A program made the position numbers and the translations under genes. 64,000 nucleotides of DNA from Chaenocephalus aceratus. Taxonomy: Eukaryota; Chordata; Actinopteri; Perciformes; Channichthyidae. The notes below the pieces were generated by a model. The model did no database searches. It saw only the letters and a program-made list of their open reading frames with translations, and was not told the origin of the DNA. Where the stretch lies: NCBI GenBank assembly GCA_023974075.1, contig CM043800.1:33664952-33728951 (forward strand). The letters run 5' to 3'. Below are positions 11,596 to 22,335 of the stretch, in pieces (position 1 is the first letter of the stretch; every line of letters begins with the position of its first letter).

Positions 11596-12484
11596 GTTGA
11601 CTTTCTTTAAGCTTTAGTTTTTCACCAAAATATATGGCTGTTAAGCTTCTAATGCTCCACTATGATAAAAACAAGATATGCAAAAAAGTGACATCTATAT
11701 CAGTAGGTGTAATGAACTCAGCTTAGCAATGCGTCATATCAACTGAAACCCTTCCTTTGATTCCAGGTGGATCATATGAGCAGCACAGTTGAAGTTATCA
11801 GTTTTTCCTTCAACGCACCAGTGGGTCGGGTCTACTTACTAAACTTCCTGTGTCTTTTCTAATTTCCTTTTACCAGAATCTGGTGTCATAGTGATCTCTA
11901 TCTGTGGAAACAATGCCATAAGGGATTAACAACTGGGGAGATGGAGGTGGTGATAAACGATGCTTTGACAGCCCCCTGTCTGAGACTGTACAAATTAACT
12001 CCTGTTCACTCGCCATCATTTCTCCTGCTCGCTGCACTTAGACGCTCCATTATCTCACCGTCTATTGTGTTTGATGTTCATCGTGGAAAACACACGTTTT
12101 AACACAGCACATATCATCTAACTTCAATTATGTTAGGCTACTGACCTGCCTGCAAAAGTAGAGGATTAAAGTTTCTTCACTGCGGGTGTTTGCCGACAGC
12201 TAACCAGAATGATCGCTATTGATGCTGTGAGGCACCCAAGAGTGAAGGATTTTAATGTGATAATATGAAGTGATGATTTGGAACAAATTCAATGCTTTAA
12301 AATGACTTTTAGTTGTCGCGGAACGTGTCGACAATCCATACGGTGATCTGTGTGAGAAAACAATATCTTGATGGTGTTGAAAGCAACATTGAAAAAAAGG
12401 GCCATTCAGGAAATTCTGGTGTGACTCCTCTGAGCTGAAGAGCTTTCTGTTTGTTGTACGTCTCAAGTTGCACATATCCATTTC
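11596..12484. other. Unannotated stretch
   Basis: There is no supported gene. Short ORFs on both strands have no recognisable domain. Confidence 0.5.
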
Positions 12485-12718
12485 AATCCGTCAGTCTTAC
12501 CCTGAGGTGGTTTTATCCTGCTGCAAATATATACTGCACTGTAACTTTTTATTCATATACTTTTTATTCATGTATTTTTTCTTATATTTCTTTTATTATC
12601 TTTTCTTTTTAATTACTGTTTTGAAATGCCTTTGTCTGAATGTCTTTCATTTTTGTAAAGCACATTGAATTGCCTTTTGTTGAAAGGTGCTATATAAATA
12701 AACTTGCCTTGCCTTGCA
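12485..12718 (+). repeat. Retroelement 3'-tail-like fragment
   Basis: A T-rich stretch ends with 'gtaaagcacattgaattgcc', 'gaaaggtgctatataaataa' and 'acttgccttgccttgc', the standard 3' tail of a common teleost retroelement. No reverse transcriptase is present upstream, so it is 5'-truncated. The family is not certain. Confidence 0.55.
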
Positions 12719-13195
12719 AATGCTGCGGTGAACCCTCACATTGTGTCTCATAAGGAAAGGAGAAAGGCTTATATTGAAGCAGCCTCTTCGTATATTTTTA
12801 TATTGTCCTGATCCATTTTTTTTAAATGGCCCAATTTTACCATTCTCGCATGTCAAATGTCCGATTTTACAGTTAAAATGCAACTTATCTAACAACATAT
12901 GACACATATACAAGGGACTTTCATTTCTGGCCAGTGGCTATCAATATGTTTGTGATTGTTAGAAGAAGATTTCATCTATTTGAGATAAATGCTTCATTTG
13001 TGCAGTTAAGAATAGCTAGTTTGCTTACTAGGCTAACATTACATCCAGTGAACAATTCTTTACCACCACCAGCTGTGTTATGCTTAACCTAAACCTAAAC
13101 CTATACTGTAACCCCAATCATTCATCTCTGCAACAATTAAATATGCCCTAACATTAGCGCCAAACTAAAAGATAATGGTGGACACTTTTCTGTCA
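12719..13195. other. Unannotated stretch
   Basis: There is no supported gene. A short 'cctaaacctaaaccta' run lies near 13087-13104. Confidence 0.5.
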
Positions 13196-13378
13196 TTAAA
13201 GGAATGGTCCACTCATTAGATAATTAATCAAAACTTCAGCATTTAGTGAAACATTATGTTTAAACCATACCCTGAAGAAATCAAAGATATTCCCCGGTAA
13301 ATAATGATTTTATAGCTCTTTTTTATCAAAACCTGTATATTCCGTCTGGCCGTCGCCATTTTTGCCATTTTCAGTAGT

Positions 13379-13399
13379 CACGTGATGGTCGTGACGTCA
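13379..13399 (+). promoter_or_regulatory. E-box (CACGTG) and CRE (TGACGTCA) upstream of transposon ORF
   Basis: CACGTG lies at 13379-13384 and a perfect palindromic CRE at 13392-13399, 32 bp before the ATG at 13431. The ATG itself sits in a YY1-like 'aacatggcgg' context. This is the layout of a TATA-less initiator promoter with the start codon inside the YY1 site. Function is inferred. Confidence 0.5.
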
Positions 13400-13430
13400 T
13401 CCATGCGTTCACTTTGTCAACACACGGAAC

Positions 13431-13704
13431 ATGGCGGAGTATTTGAGTTCGGACTCGTCAGCAGAGGAAGAAGTTTTGACCAATGTGAAGAGATTGGATG
13501 GGGGAATTCAGCCATACATATCAGTATGACAATACGACACCCTCTGTCCTTAGTACCCTCACATCGTACAAGGAAAAACTTCCGAAGAAAACCCACAGTT
13601 TAAAGGGAACATGGGAGAAACCTCAGGGAGAGCAACAGAGGAGGGATCCCTCTCCCAGGACGGACAGACGTGCAATAGATGCCGTGTGTAAATTGAAAAG
13701 ATAA
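13431..13704 (+). pseudogene. Broken small ORF of TTAA transposon (accessory protein-like N-terminus)
   Basis: From the ATG at 13431 the frame reads MAEYLSSDSSAEEE followed by VKRLDGGIQPYIS and then a stop. In another frame the text continues YQYDNTTPSVLSTLTSYKEK to a stop at 13702-13704, so a frameshift lies near 13500-13530. The acidic start followed by 'GIQPY' recalls small fish proteins whose C-terminus is a P2X7-cytoplasmic-domain-like Cys-rich module and which often sit in transposons. The Cys-rich module is not present here. That assignment is a recollection and weak. The ORF lies opposite the THAP exon of the same element. Confidence 0.45.
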
Positions 13705-14014
13705 TAAATTTGCAACATAGGTAGTCCAAATGTTTGGAAATGCATGTGTGTATAATAGGAAGATGATATAAGATACTATATGTATGCATGTAGTACCACC
13801 CTTGCTAGCGATTCCCTCTCTAGTTTAGCATACTCAGCTTCGTTTGTCCCTGGCCATAGAATCACGATTTTATGGGGCCGGAAAAAACTGGGGCAAAATA
13901 CACACTAGCCGGTACTACGCTATATGGAAAGGCCACCAAAAACTGTCCTGGCCTGGACGCTAAAGGACGTTAAAACGGGGCTAGCCGCTGCAATGGAAAT
14001 GCGCTATAACATAC

Positions 14015-14391
14015 CTTATTCTTACTCCGAGCACTACTTCTGCTCCTCCGTCGCTTCACACTTGCAGAGGGCGATTTCTCAACTGGCCGAACTGGTGTCC
14101 TGGTCGGTGATGACACCAGAAAGACCGATGGTACTGCATCTCCATTAAGTAATGGTTGTTCCATAAATCCCATGTTATGTTTTATCATACTCTCAGAGTA
14201 GTCGTCCGGAAATTTGAAATGTTCGCTGCATACATGAGCCTGTAAATCTCTCGGTTCGGGCCGGCCACATTTCGCTAGCCACTGCCTCCGAATGTACTTC
14301 TTACGCTTACTTTTGGCAACAGATGGAACCGAGCATTCCTTGACTTGTTCCTATCAGAATTGTGGCAATATTTCGCGATACAGTGAGGCAT
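14015..14391 (-). pseudogene. THAP zinc-finger exon of TTAA transposon transposase (frameshifted)
   Basis: On the minus strand from 14391 the reading is MPHCIAKYCHNSDRNKS, then RFHLLPK; after a one-base frameshift near 14305-14316 it continues KRKKYIRRQWLAKCGRPEP, HVCSEHF and LLNGDAVPSVF. This supplies all marks of a THAP DNA-binding domain: the C2CH zinc ligands (CxxxxC ... CSEHF), the central Trp (RQWL) and the closing Pro in DAVPSVF. A Ser/Arg-rich linker follows and ends at a good splice donor (AAG|GTATGT, donor at 14014-14009). No downstream exon with a DDE core is present, so this is a relic. THAP domains bind transposon ends in P, Kolobok and some Harbinger-like transposases. Confidence 0.8.
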
Positions 14392-14458
14392 ATTTGAAGA
14401 GAGAAACTACAGTAAATAACATGGAGATCAACGTGTCTTCGAAAACCAAACGCATGGT

Positions 14459-14484
14459 TTACGTCACGTCCGGAAAATGGCGGC
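14459..14484 (-). promoter_or_regulatory. CRE-like and YY1-like sites upstream of the minus-strand THAP exon
   Basis: TTACGTCA (CRE variant) lies at 14459-14466 and 'aaaatggcggc', which fits a YY1 site, at about 14475-14485. Both are 68-95 bp upstream of the minus-strand ATG at 14391. The arrangement mirrors the CRE plus YY1-like context of the opposite gene. Function is inferred. Confidence 0.4.
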
Positions 14485-14643
14485 GCCCACAGTGTTGATG
14501 TTATTTCGGTATATAATCAGTTTAAAATCACTGATAATGTCGTCGGATAAAAAAAAAAAAAAAAAAGACTGGCAGAGACTGGTCTGTTTTATCGGATGAT
14601 AATTATTTAAAAATGAGTGTCATGAGCATACCATTCCTTTTAA

Positions 14644-17600
14644 AAGAAAGTGTGTTGCCTTATTAACAACTGGACTGTTCCCCGCTTAGATTCCAATATT
14701 ATCCAGTACTTCTAGGTGCAAAAAAGTGACAAGGATTTTCTTATTCTGGCCGATTTTATGCATTTCCGAGTGCTGAGGCAGAACGCATTCCTGAGAGCGA
14801 GCATATTTGTCAAGGAAACAATATTGTCTAGCTCCCTCTCCCTTGTGTTCTCTCAGCTCTTTCCTTTCGTATGTGTTATCCACATCGAGGACTGAAAATA
14901 AAACACTTGAAAGGCAATGAGGTCAGGTTGAGTTGCTACAGATATGTTTTCTGTTCTGTGAAGATCAAATATCTCTCTTTTTATAGACCAGGAATATGAG
15001 CTTGAAACTCAAAATAAGGCCATATTTGACTCTTCGTTCCAATGTAAGGCTTAAAGAGAAAGAATAAAAGTGGCATAAAATGAAAAGTAGAAATCAGTTG
15101 AACATTGATTGAAGCTCCAGAAAAGCTACTGAAGTTGAATCTGCTGAGAAAAGAGTGTGTTTTATTAATTACAAGGTCACAAATTATCTTTTAACTTCCA
15201 AGAAAAACATTGTAATGTCTATATATGTATGTTTATGTATATATCATGTAGCATTACATTTGACCACCACATTTTTAATAAAAACATGTAGTTTTGTTAC
15301 AAAAACTGTGGTTTCATATGTACATTTATATTGTCTACACATGCAAAGGTTAATCAGTGGGAAGTGGCTCAATCCCCCTCAATGTACTTTCATTTTGAGT
15401 CCCTCTCGTTGGTTTGTATGTAACATAACATTTGTAAACCCTCATAATGTTCAAGGCACTTACAGCTGCTGTTTTTGGAAATCATCCATTAATGGACTTG
15501 AAAGTTGCTGAGTTAGGCTCTCAAAGTCACACACAGCTCTTCATAGTTCAGACCATAAACTCATTTCAGCGAGCTATTACGAGACATATTCATGATTTAT
15601 CAAAGATCAAATAATTGATATTTACCCAGGAGTAGTCAGCAGATTAGGAGGGCTGAGTGTGTGGGAATGATGGGGTTGTAAAACTGCAGCAGAGTACATA
15701 CTCGCCACACAGTTTAGTGGATTAAGGAGTGCCACCGTCACACTGACTTAGACGACTGTGTCAACAAGGGAAGCATCTCCCAAACCGCTGGCTAAATCAA
15801 TGCGCCGCACACTCTCCAGGCTGCTTGAGAGGTTATGCAAATGGCCGAGGCTCAGATGTGACATTTTGAAAGCCCTGGATGGATAACCCCTATTAGCAAA
15901 GGCTTTGACTGATCTTAAAAGGCCCGTGATGGAGGTTTATTCTACTCTCACTCCTCTTTCAACATGATTTGTGGTCAGCAGGGTCAGCGGTGAGTTTATT
16001 TAAAACAAACACTGCTCCTGCAGGTTGGGGGAGCCAGCCTGTAAAATGAAATCAGTGGGCAAAGAAGCAGTATTCAGGCAGCATGAATGATCCGATGTTG
16101 CATCGCACTGAACAGAATGTGGCAAAGAAACACAGGTTTATGATGCTCTATCTCTCGTTGTTTGACAGTGGGAAATCATGGCATTGCAGACGGTATTAAA
16201 CCAGCTGTACAACAACAAGCAATCAGAAGCAATAATTACTCACATGCAAAATGATCCCACACACACAATATGAGAACAGAAAGTCATGTTCGCTGCCCCC
16301 ATTAAAGGATGAATATTGTGCACAGCGCCCAAGTGACACGCTAACCTTCATATGAATTGGTTGGCAGCACTTTACTGATGAGATGACAATAGCCTACAAA
16401 AAGCACATTGTGATGATGAGGCTTCAATTATCTGGTTTAAAGTCCTTAAACAGACTGATGGAGGGAAGAATGGGGAGGTTGATAGAATTCGGACGCACAC
16501 TGGCGCTCACTTAGGACTGCAATTAAAAAATACTGATGTACCCCAAATAACCAATTGGGTTTCCTCCGAATTCTTTAATATGTAGTTTATCATTTAAATG
16601 TAGTGGATGTTTTGCAAATAATGGGTCCACTTCCATTCACCATGCGGTACTTGTTATGCTAGGGTAACATTTTAATAGGAAGTGGTGCTTGTAAAAATCC
16701 TTTAAGACTCAGTTTTTTAATTGAAAAAATAAATAAGTTGTGAAAGGACATTTAAAAAGGCAATAGCAACTAGCATTCTGTTCAGTGTTGACGTGTGGTA
16801 TCTGGGCTCTAAATGTGTTGCATATACTACTAAACTAAGCACAGTCAGACAGCAGAGGGTAAACATCACACATCCTACCCCCAAAAAACTGCATTGCAAT
16901 TGAATTCAGACACCAGCTTTTCTATAACTTGACTTTTTCTATTCGTCATCCAGGCTCCATTTGGCCCCCTGAATCATTTAAGGAATATTATTCCAAGGGA
17001 AACAACAGCAGTGGTGCGCGCCCAGGCCCACAGTGTACAGACAGGGATTTACAACATGATTACTAATATTCAAATATTTAGCTGGTTCAGTGAAGGAATA
17101 TGATTGGTTGTCATGATGGGAAGGGTTATCAGAGATCCAATAGTAGCACGATGAAGAAAGAAACTTAAGGGTTAAGTGGATTTACTGTACATTTCTGAAT
17201 GAATGGCAATGATGGTCCTCATCTGAATGTCAATGGTGTCAGCCAGTAGGAGAGCCCGTGTTTACAGTACAAACATGATTAGAAATGACCAGAGGCCCAC
17301 ACAATGGCTTTGTTTAAATCATCATAAATACTTGATTAGCTAATAGAATAAACCACATTGCTCCATCTTTATGGTAACATGATATACAAGTACATGATAA
17401 TACAATCTTTTATCACATATAACACATGAGTACATTCTATAATGTGTTTTATATAATGAAATAGAGATCAAGCTATTTGCTTATTCAAAAATGCAGGTAT
17501 AACATGAAATGTCAAGCTAACACCACTGCTTTGGTGCAGCTAGTGAAACCCCTGTTGTCAAAAAAAAATTATATAATAATAATAATAATAATAATGTATA

Positions 17601-17958
17601 AATACTAAAAACAAGTGATTTTTTCAGTAGCCTTCATTATGATGTAGCTTCTGGTCGAAATGTAATAGACTGGGAAATGAGTGGAAAAGTTCAGGGGCAG
17701 AAAACTTTAAATAGTACCACGGGATATGACTAGTCTCTGCACGCTGAACAAAGGAGAGGAACCACGAGGGATTTCCTGATGATTATCACAAAGGACCACA
17801 GTCATGAATATTTAAAGTGGTGCCACCGGATGAAAAGTCTAAAGGTGTGGCAGGTAGCATCAAAGTTAGATGAGAAAAGTTTCTATCGATCCCATAACAC
17901 TGTATCTCACTCTAATAATGTACAGTCTTTTTAACTTAAAAGACAAATTACTGAATAC
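14644..17958. other. Unannotated stretch (3.3 kb)
   Basis: There is no supported gene or mobile element. The interval around 15780-15960 (with octamer ATGCAAAT near 15836 and mixed-complexity sequence) has the texture of conserved non-coding DNA, but I cannot test conservation. A trinucleotide run lies at 17571-17595. Confidence 0.45.
17571..17595 (+). repeat. (ATA)n microsatellite
   Basis: About eight ATA/TAA units following an A-run. Confidence 0.9.
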
Positions 17959-17962
17959 TTAA

Positions 17963-18728
17963 AGGTCCCATGTCATGGCCATTTCCACTGATCATAATTC
18001 CATTGTTGAGGTCTACTAGATTTAAATTGTGCAATTTTCCAAACTCACATTGGTTTCTCAGACAGCATCTCTGTATAGTATGTGTATTCACTCTGTCCTA
18101 AACGGCTTGTTGGAGCTCCTGCCCCCCCCTCCCTGTGAGCCCAGTGTGCTCTGATGGTCGGGACATTGCGAGGCTCGTTGCGAGGCTCGTTGCGAGGCTC
18201 GTTGCTGCGAGGAGCGGACAGGTTTCCGGGTCGGCGATACAGCGGAGACAGCGCGAAAACTCATCCTGAGCACATACAAACCACTCACAGCCGAAGTAAA
18301 AAACAATAAGTGTGGCTTGATATTGAGTAAGAAAAAGGTTTATAACGCAGTGAGAATGGGTCTGCGGAGAGCACTTCTCCGCCATCCCAACTCGTCTATT
18401 ACCAGTGTTCAGGGAGCTCTATGCACGTCAATGGGAACTCCCTGTTTAGTTAGCCAAGGGATCCTGGTGGTGTGAGGTGCTCCGCGGATTGGTCCCATTT
18501 GTTGTTGATTTGGGTGTTCACACGTCACAGAACCAGGAAGCAAACAACGGAAAATGAGAATCTCCAACGAGGCGTTCTGGGGCAGCAACAGACAGGTATT
18601 TTCTGTGTTAGAGTTTGACTCGCTACACGGTGTACTTTGAGGGTTTTTGACTCTGCAGACCGTTTACATGCATAACAACCGGGTACTAGGGGGACGGGTA
18701 CTAACCGGAAAAGCATGACATGGGCCCT
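17963..18728. mobile_element. TTAA MITE, family III (766 bp)
   Basis: It is flanked by TTAA at 17959-17962 and 18729-18732. The terminal inverted repeats are 'aggtcccatgtcatg' on the left and 'catgacatgggccct' on the right. There is no recognisable coding sequence. It contains a 12-bp minisatellite at 18166-18206 and is GC-richer than its flanks. The TTAA target and termini suggest a Kolobok-like non-autonomous element distinct from families I and II. Confidence 0.85.
18166..18206 (+). repeat. 12-bp minisatellite in family III MITE
   Basis: Just over three tandem copies of 'ttgcgaggctcg'. Confidence 0.9.
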
Positions 18729-18732
18729 TTAA

Positions 18733-19193
18733 GATCTTACTGACTTTCCAATGTGAGCTTTTTGCTATGTTGACCTTTGTACTTCTATTACTAAATACAC
18801 TTTTAAAATTATAATGTATGAAATCAAGCCATAACAAAGGTGCAAGCGTTACCATTGTTCTTTGAGCAGTGGCAGCGCCCTCTATACATCTCTATAGACT
18901 TGAATCATCTTTCTGCTCCACAGTGAGGGCGGTCAAACCTTTACAGATCATTAGCAGTCAAATCCTGTGTGAAATAGGAAGTGGACATAAAGCCTTTCTC
19001 GATACAGATGATGCAACATTTTCAATTTGCGTCTCATGGAGGTCACACCTCAAAGTGTCATTGGCTCGTCCACATTAAATCAGTGGGGCTGGAAGCTCGG
19101 TGCTGAGGGTCTCCCCGGGCTAGTTGGTTTCTTGCTGGCTTATTAGATTACTACACCTTGGTTGTTATCACTAATATGTTTTCACAATTTACT
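18733..19193. other. Unannotated stretch
   Basis: A short unique-looking gap between two TTAA elements with no supported gene. Confidence 0.5.
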
Positions 19194-19538
19194 TTAAAGG
19201 GGACCTATCATGCAAAATGCACCTTTGTACGTCTTTTATACATGAATATGTGTCCTCGGTGTTCCAGGGAACTCACCAAGTGTCAGAAAACACAACCCTT
19301 TCTATTTTCCTCCTTCGCCAAATCTCTAAAAAAGGGGCTGCAACGGATCTGAAAAAAACGGATCCACATTCCAATACTTTTCTACGTCACAAAGAAGTGC
19401 TCCGCTTATTGGTCAACTCTCCACCTATCAGGGGAATGAGCCACGGCCACGTGCATTGCCAAACCTCTCATTCGCATATAGGCAGGCTAAATAATCAACA
19501 CCCCAGTCACATCTGTGTTTTTGCCTGCTCTTGCCAGG

Positions 19539-19835
19539 ATGTCTAAGCCAGTTAAACGTTGTGCTGTTGTTGGCTGCAAGACTCGGGACAGGGGACTGCA
19601 TGCAATGCCATCAGTGGAAAAAGAAATGAATCTGTGGCTAGACTTCATTTACAAGGGACATGTGCCAGAAGACCACGGAAGATTTCTGTTTGTGTGTTCC
19701 AAACATTTTACCACGGACATGTTTATTAACTTCTCTCAAGTCCAACACGGATATGCCTCCAAACTAATGCTAAACCCGGGATCAATACCAACCATCCGGG
19801 ACCAGGCCAGTGAGGACACATCCAATTTTGAAGCT
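19539..19835 (+). pseudogene. THAP zinc-finger first exon of transposase
   Basis: From the ATG at 19539 (chosen over an upstream in-frame ATG at 19515 because the THAP finger starts immediately after it) the exon encodes 99 residues: MSKPVKRCAVVGCKTRD, LHAMPSVEKEMNLWLDFIYK, VPEDHGRFLFVCSKHF, then KLMLNPGSIPTI. C8 and C13 with the CSKHF pair form the C2CH zinc site, MNLWLDF supplies the invariant Trp, and NPGSIPTI gives the closing Pro. This is a complete-looking THAP domain for recognising transposon ends. The exon ends in phase 0 at a consensus donor (GCT|GTAAGT). The exon itself is open, but the gene is broken downstream. Confidence 0.88.
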
Positions 19836-20485
19836 GTAAGTTTTTCTTTAGCGGTGTTTTTCCTGATAAAGCTATCTCTAGCTTGTAGCATGTAGCATGT
19901 AGCTTCGCCGCATCAATGTCGCCTCAAACCCAAATAGTAATCGGTTAGGTGTTTATATATTTTTGTAGCATTTTATTTTGTACGCTCCGCAGTCTTTGCT
20001 TTGTCATTTGAATTATCAGGCATTTGCCAACATGTTCAGACATACTGCCGTAATGGCGATCTGTGTGAAGGCTGTAAAGCCACGCCCTAGGCGATAACAC
20101 AAGTATTTATTCTCCTATTTATTAGTATTTTGTATCCTCTACAATCATATTGAGTAAGTTATAATAACAAACGTAATCTTCTGTAGGCAAGTGCCGTTTT
20201 TTCCAGCGTTATATGTAAACGCTTTTGTGATTGTAGTCTGTAAGAACGATCAGATATCATCGATCTGTAAGCTAAGCTAAGTACGCTAATGAGATATGCC
20301 GTGTTTTGCAGCGTTATATGTAAAAGCTTTTGCATGCACGTTACGGTTCAAAACTAACTCAGATTGGAAAAGACTAAGCAAAGAGCTTTGCTAAATAGAG
20401 AGCTTTGCTAAGAAGTTTCAGTTTTTTACATGCATATACTAATCTAAACCACATTTTTTGTTGTGCTTTTTTTACCATTGCACAG

Positions 20486-20738
20486 CCCTACGTGGCCAAC
20501 TTGATGGACCTCATCTTCGACCAAGTCTTTGTGGACCCTGCACCATTATGAGCGACCTGACAGGGAGGAGGTCATCGCCGGGTATGACACGGTTCAATTT
20601 GGCTGCTGTCTGAACCCAACATCGACATTTCACGGATCAGGAAACTCCCTGCGTATCCTGAGGACAACGCAGGCCGGAATCACCACTCTGATCCTGCGTC
20701 CAAGGAAGCCCCAGCACCAGCTCACAAAGCTTCTGTAA
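20486..20738 (+). pseudogene. C-terminal transposase-like exon, frameshifted
   Basis: After a polypyrimidine tract and CACAG acceptor, phase-0 reading gives PYVANLMDLIFDQVFVDPAPL and then a stop at 20549-20551. A second frame carries ERPDREEVIAGYDTV and continues to a stop at 20736-20738, so a frameshift lies near 20545. The order 'MDLIFDQVF.DP' then 'EEVIAGY' resembles the C-terminal part of fish THAP-containing transposases as I remember them. It is followed by AATAAA near 20820. The intron between this and the THAP exon (650 bp) has no catalytic-domain coding, so the DDE region was lost. Confidence 0.6.
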
Positions 20739-20819
20739 AAATATTTGTGTCATTTATACAAAATACAAGTAGGCTACATTTAGTTTTTTTGTATGGGTTT
20801 TTTTAACCGTTGATTTTGA

Positions 20820-20825
20820 CAATAA
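20820..20825 (+). terminator. Polyadenylation signal of the transposase gene
   Basis: AATAAA lies in 'gacaataaagttcc', about 85 bp after the last transposase stop. It is plausibly the poly-A signal of the relic gene. Confidence 0.5.
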
Positions 20826-21267
20826 AGTTCCAAGTTGATATCAAAATGTGTCGTGATTATTCATGTTTGGATGGGTAAAGAATATTCTGATTTCAAAAGC
20901 ATAAGGTTGTGTGTGTGGACCTTTTTGTCGTACACATGGGTGTGTTATGCCATTGCTGTGTAGTATATAATATTACAATGACAGAATGAAAGATTGCATA
21001 AAGCCATATACACCAGTATTTATTTCCATGAACAATATTAGCATCCGTCTCCGTTCAGAAGGCATCGTGGCGCAATTTGCACAAAGAAGTCAATAACTGA
21101 GCTTTTAAAAACACATGAAACTACACACATTGCTGACAACTGAGGTGTTGTTGGAGTTATACTTTTTATCATCCTAAGTTATTCAACTTTCCAACGGTTG
21201 TTGCACTTTATAAATATATATATATATCGCTGTTTTTGCGTTACAAACTGTACACATTGCATTCTTG

Positions 21268-21474
21268 CTAATTAGCCAAAATAGAACGGAATAAGGAGCA
21301 AGCATCGTAACAGAGTAAAATAAATAGGGACAACAGCTTGTCAGCTAACCATTCAGAAACGTCCTGCTGCAACCGAGATTTTTGCACCTCCACCAAAACC
21401 TCCGCTGCTTCAGGGTCAGTTTCTGGATCAAATTGATAGTATGCTTGAACACATGCATTGCTCTGAGATGACAT
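21268..21474 (-). pseudogene. Minus-strand small acidic ORF facing the THAP gene
   Basis: From the minus-strand ATG at 21474 (an upstream in-frame ATG at 21531 also exists): MSSQSNACVQAYYQFDPETD, then PEAAEVLVEVQKSRLQQDVSEW up to 21349, then residues with no family resemblance until the stop at 21268. The 'FDPETD...QQDVSEW' run recalls the N-terminal part of fish proteins that end in a P2X7-like Cys-rich module (usually W-C-x-C-G next). Here that module is missing exactly after Trp, so the gene looks truncated. It converges on the THAP gene within the same TTAA element, like the pair in 13200-14639. The family link is tentative. Confidence 0.5.
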
Positions 21475-21735
21475 GTTTATTCGACACTCGTAATCACAGC
21501 AAGCATGGTAACGTGACTCTCGCCGGCTCATGCCTGCTCTTCTGCAGGGGGGCGTGGTCAGCTGCTGCTCAGAATTTTCAAAGACGGGCTTGGAATAAAG
21601 CGAAAATGAGCGAAACGAGGCATGTCTAAAAAATGATCTGTTTGGTATTTTGAAAAATAAAATGTATAAATATACCTTATATAGGTATGGTCATACACTA
21701 TATCATTTAAATATAGCATGATAGGTCTCCTTTAA

Positions 21736-22327
21736 ATGCATCGTAGATCATAGACTCCAGTATCTTTAAAGCAAACTGCAGTAAAGGTGGTTGTATAGTG
21801 CAACGAGGGAACTATTTTGGACTCTCCGCTACCTTCAAAGCCAACACCATCAAGAATTTAGAAGTTTGAGTTTTCATGTCAAAGTTTACCAAAGTTAAGC
21901 TCTACCATAACATCTATTCACAAGATAAATGTTGCCTCATCTAGCAGGTATACGCTGATTGTGTCGATTTTATTGGAATTAATTCATTTTGCTGCAACCT
22001 TACCATTTGCCTGAAGTGGGGCTCATATCCTCCACCATCACCACTAACTGATGTGAAATGTCTGCTAAGATACTTGTTGTTGCCAAGTTGATACAACTCA
22101 ACTCCCTGAGCAGCCTTGATTGAAACACACAGGGATTTGGACCAAACTTGGCTAAATGAGGACTTTAAATTGGAACAGTGCTTGGGCTGTCACTGATTCC
22201 TGAAGTCTACAAGAACACAAGTACAGACAACAACACAAACAAGGTGTATTTCGACCCATTAGTTTCAGCCCCATGGACAGCACCTCAACTGGCTGCATTC
22301 CTCATGGACTGAACCAACTTTTTAAGA
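21736..22327. other. Unannotated stretch
   Basis: There is no supported gene or repeat. Confidence 0.5.
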
Positions 22328-22335
22328 CTTATTTC

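Larger units (their letters stand above)
13200..14639. mobile_element. TTAA transposon with two convergent ORF remnants, one with a THAP finger
   Basis: It is flanked by TTAA at 13196-13199 and 14640-14643, with terminal 'aggaatggt' on the left and 'accattcct' on the right. The left half encodes a small acidic-start ORF on the plus strand (ATG 13431). The right half encodes a THAP-domain exon on the minus strand (ATG 14391). The two genes point towards each other, and the expected transposase catalytic core between them is absent (13705-14014 codes for nothing recognised). The TTAA target plus a THAP domain fits the Kolobok superfamily. A poly-A run lies at 14549-14565. Confidence 0.82.
19198..21731 (+). 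mobile_element. TTAA transposon with THAP exon (family II parent), internally deleted
   Basis: It is flanked by TTAA at 19194-19197 and 21732-21735, with termini 'aggggacctatcatgc' and 'gcatgataggtctcct'. It carries a plus-strand gene: THAP exon 19539-19835, an intron with GTAAGT...CACAG borders, and a C-terminal transposase-like exon from 20486 with an AATAAA signal near 20820. A small ORF on the minus strand starts at 21474. The two genes converge. The exons encoding the catalytic core between THAP and the C-terminus are missing, so this 2.5-kb copy is non-autonomous. TTAA target plus THAP suggests Kolobok. The 599-bp MITE at 10993-11591 is a shorter derivative. Confidence 0.88.

Noticed and set aside
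18088..18385. Overlapping minus-strand ORFs of 72 and 95 codons
   Set aside because: They span the 12-bp minisatellite of a MITE (repeat ASQRASQ or ATSLATSL) and have no domain.
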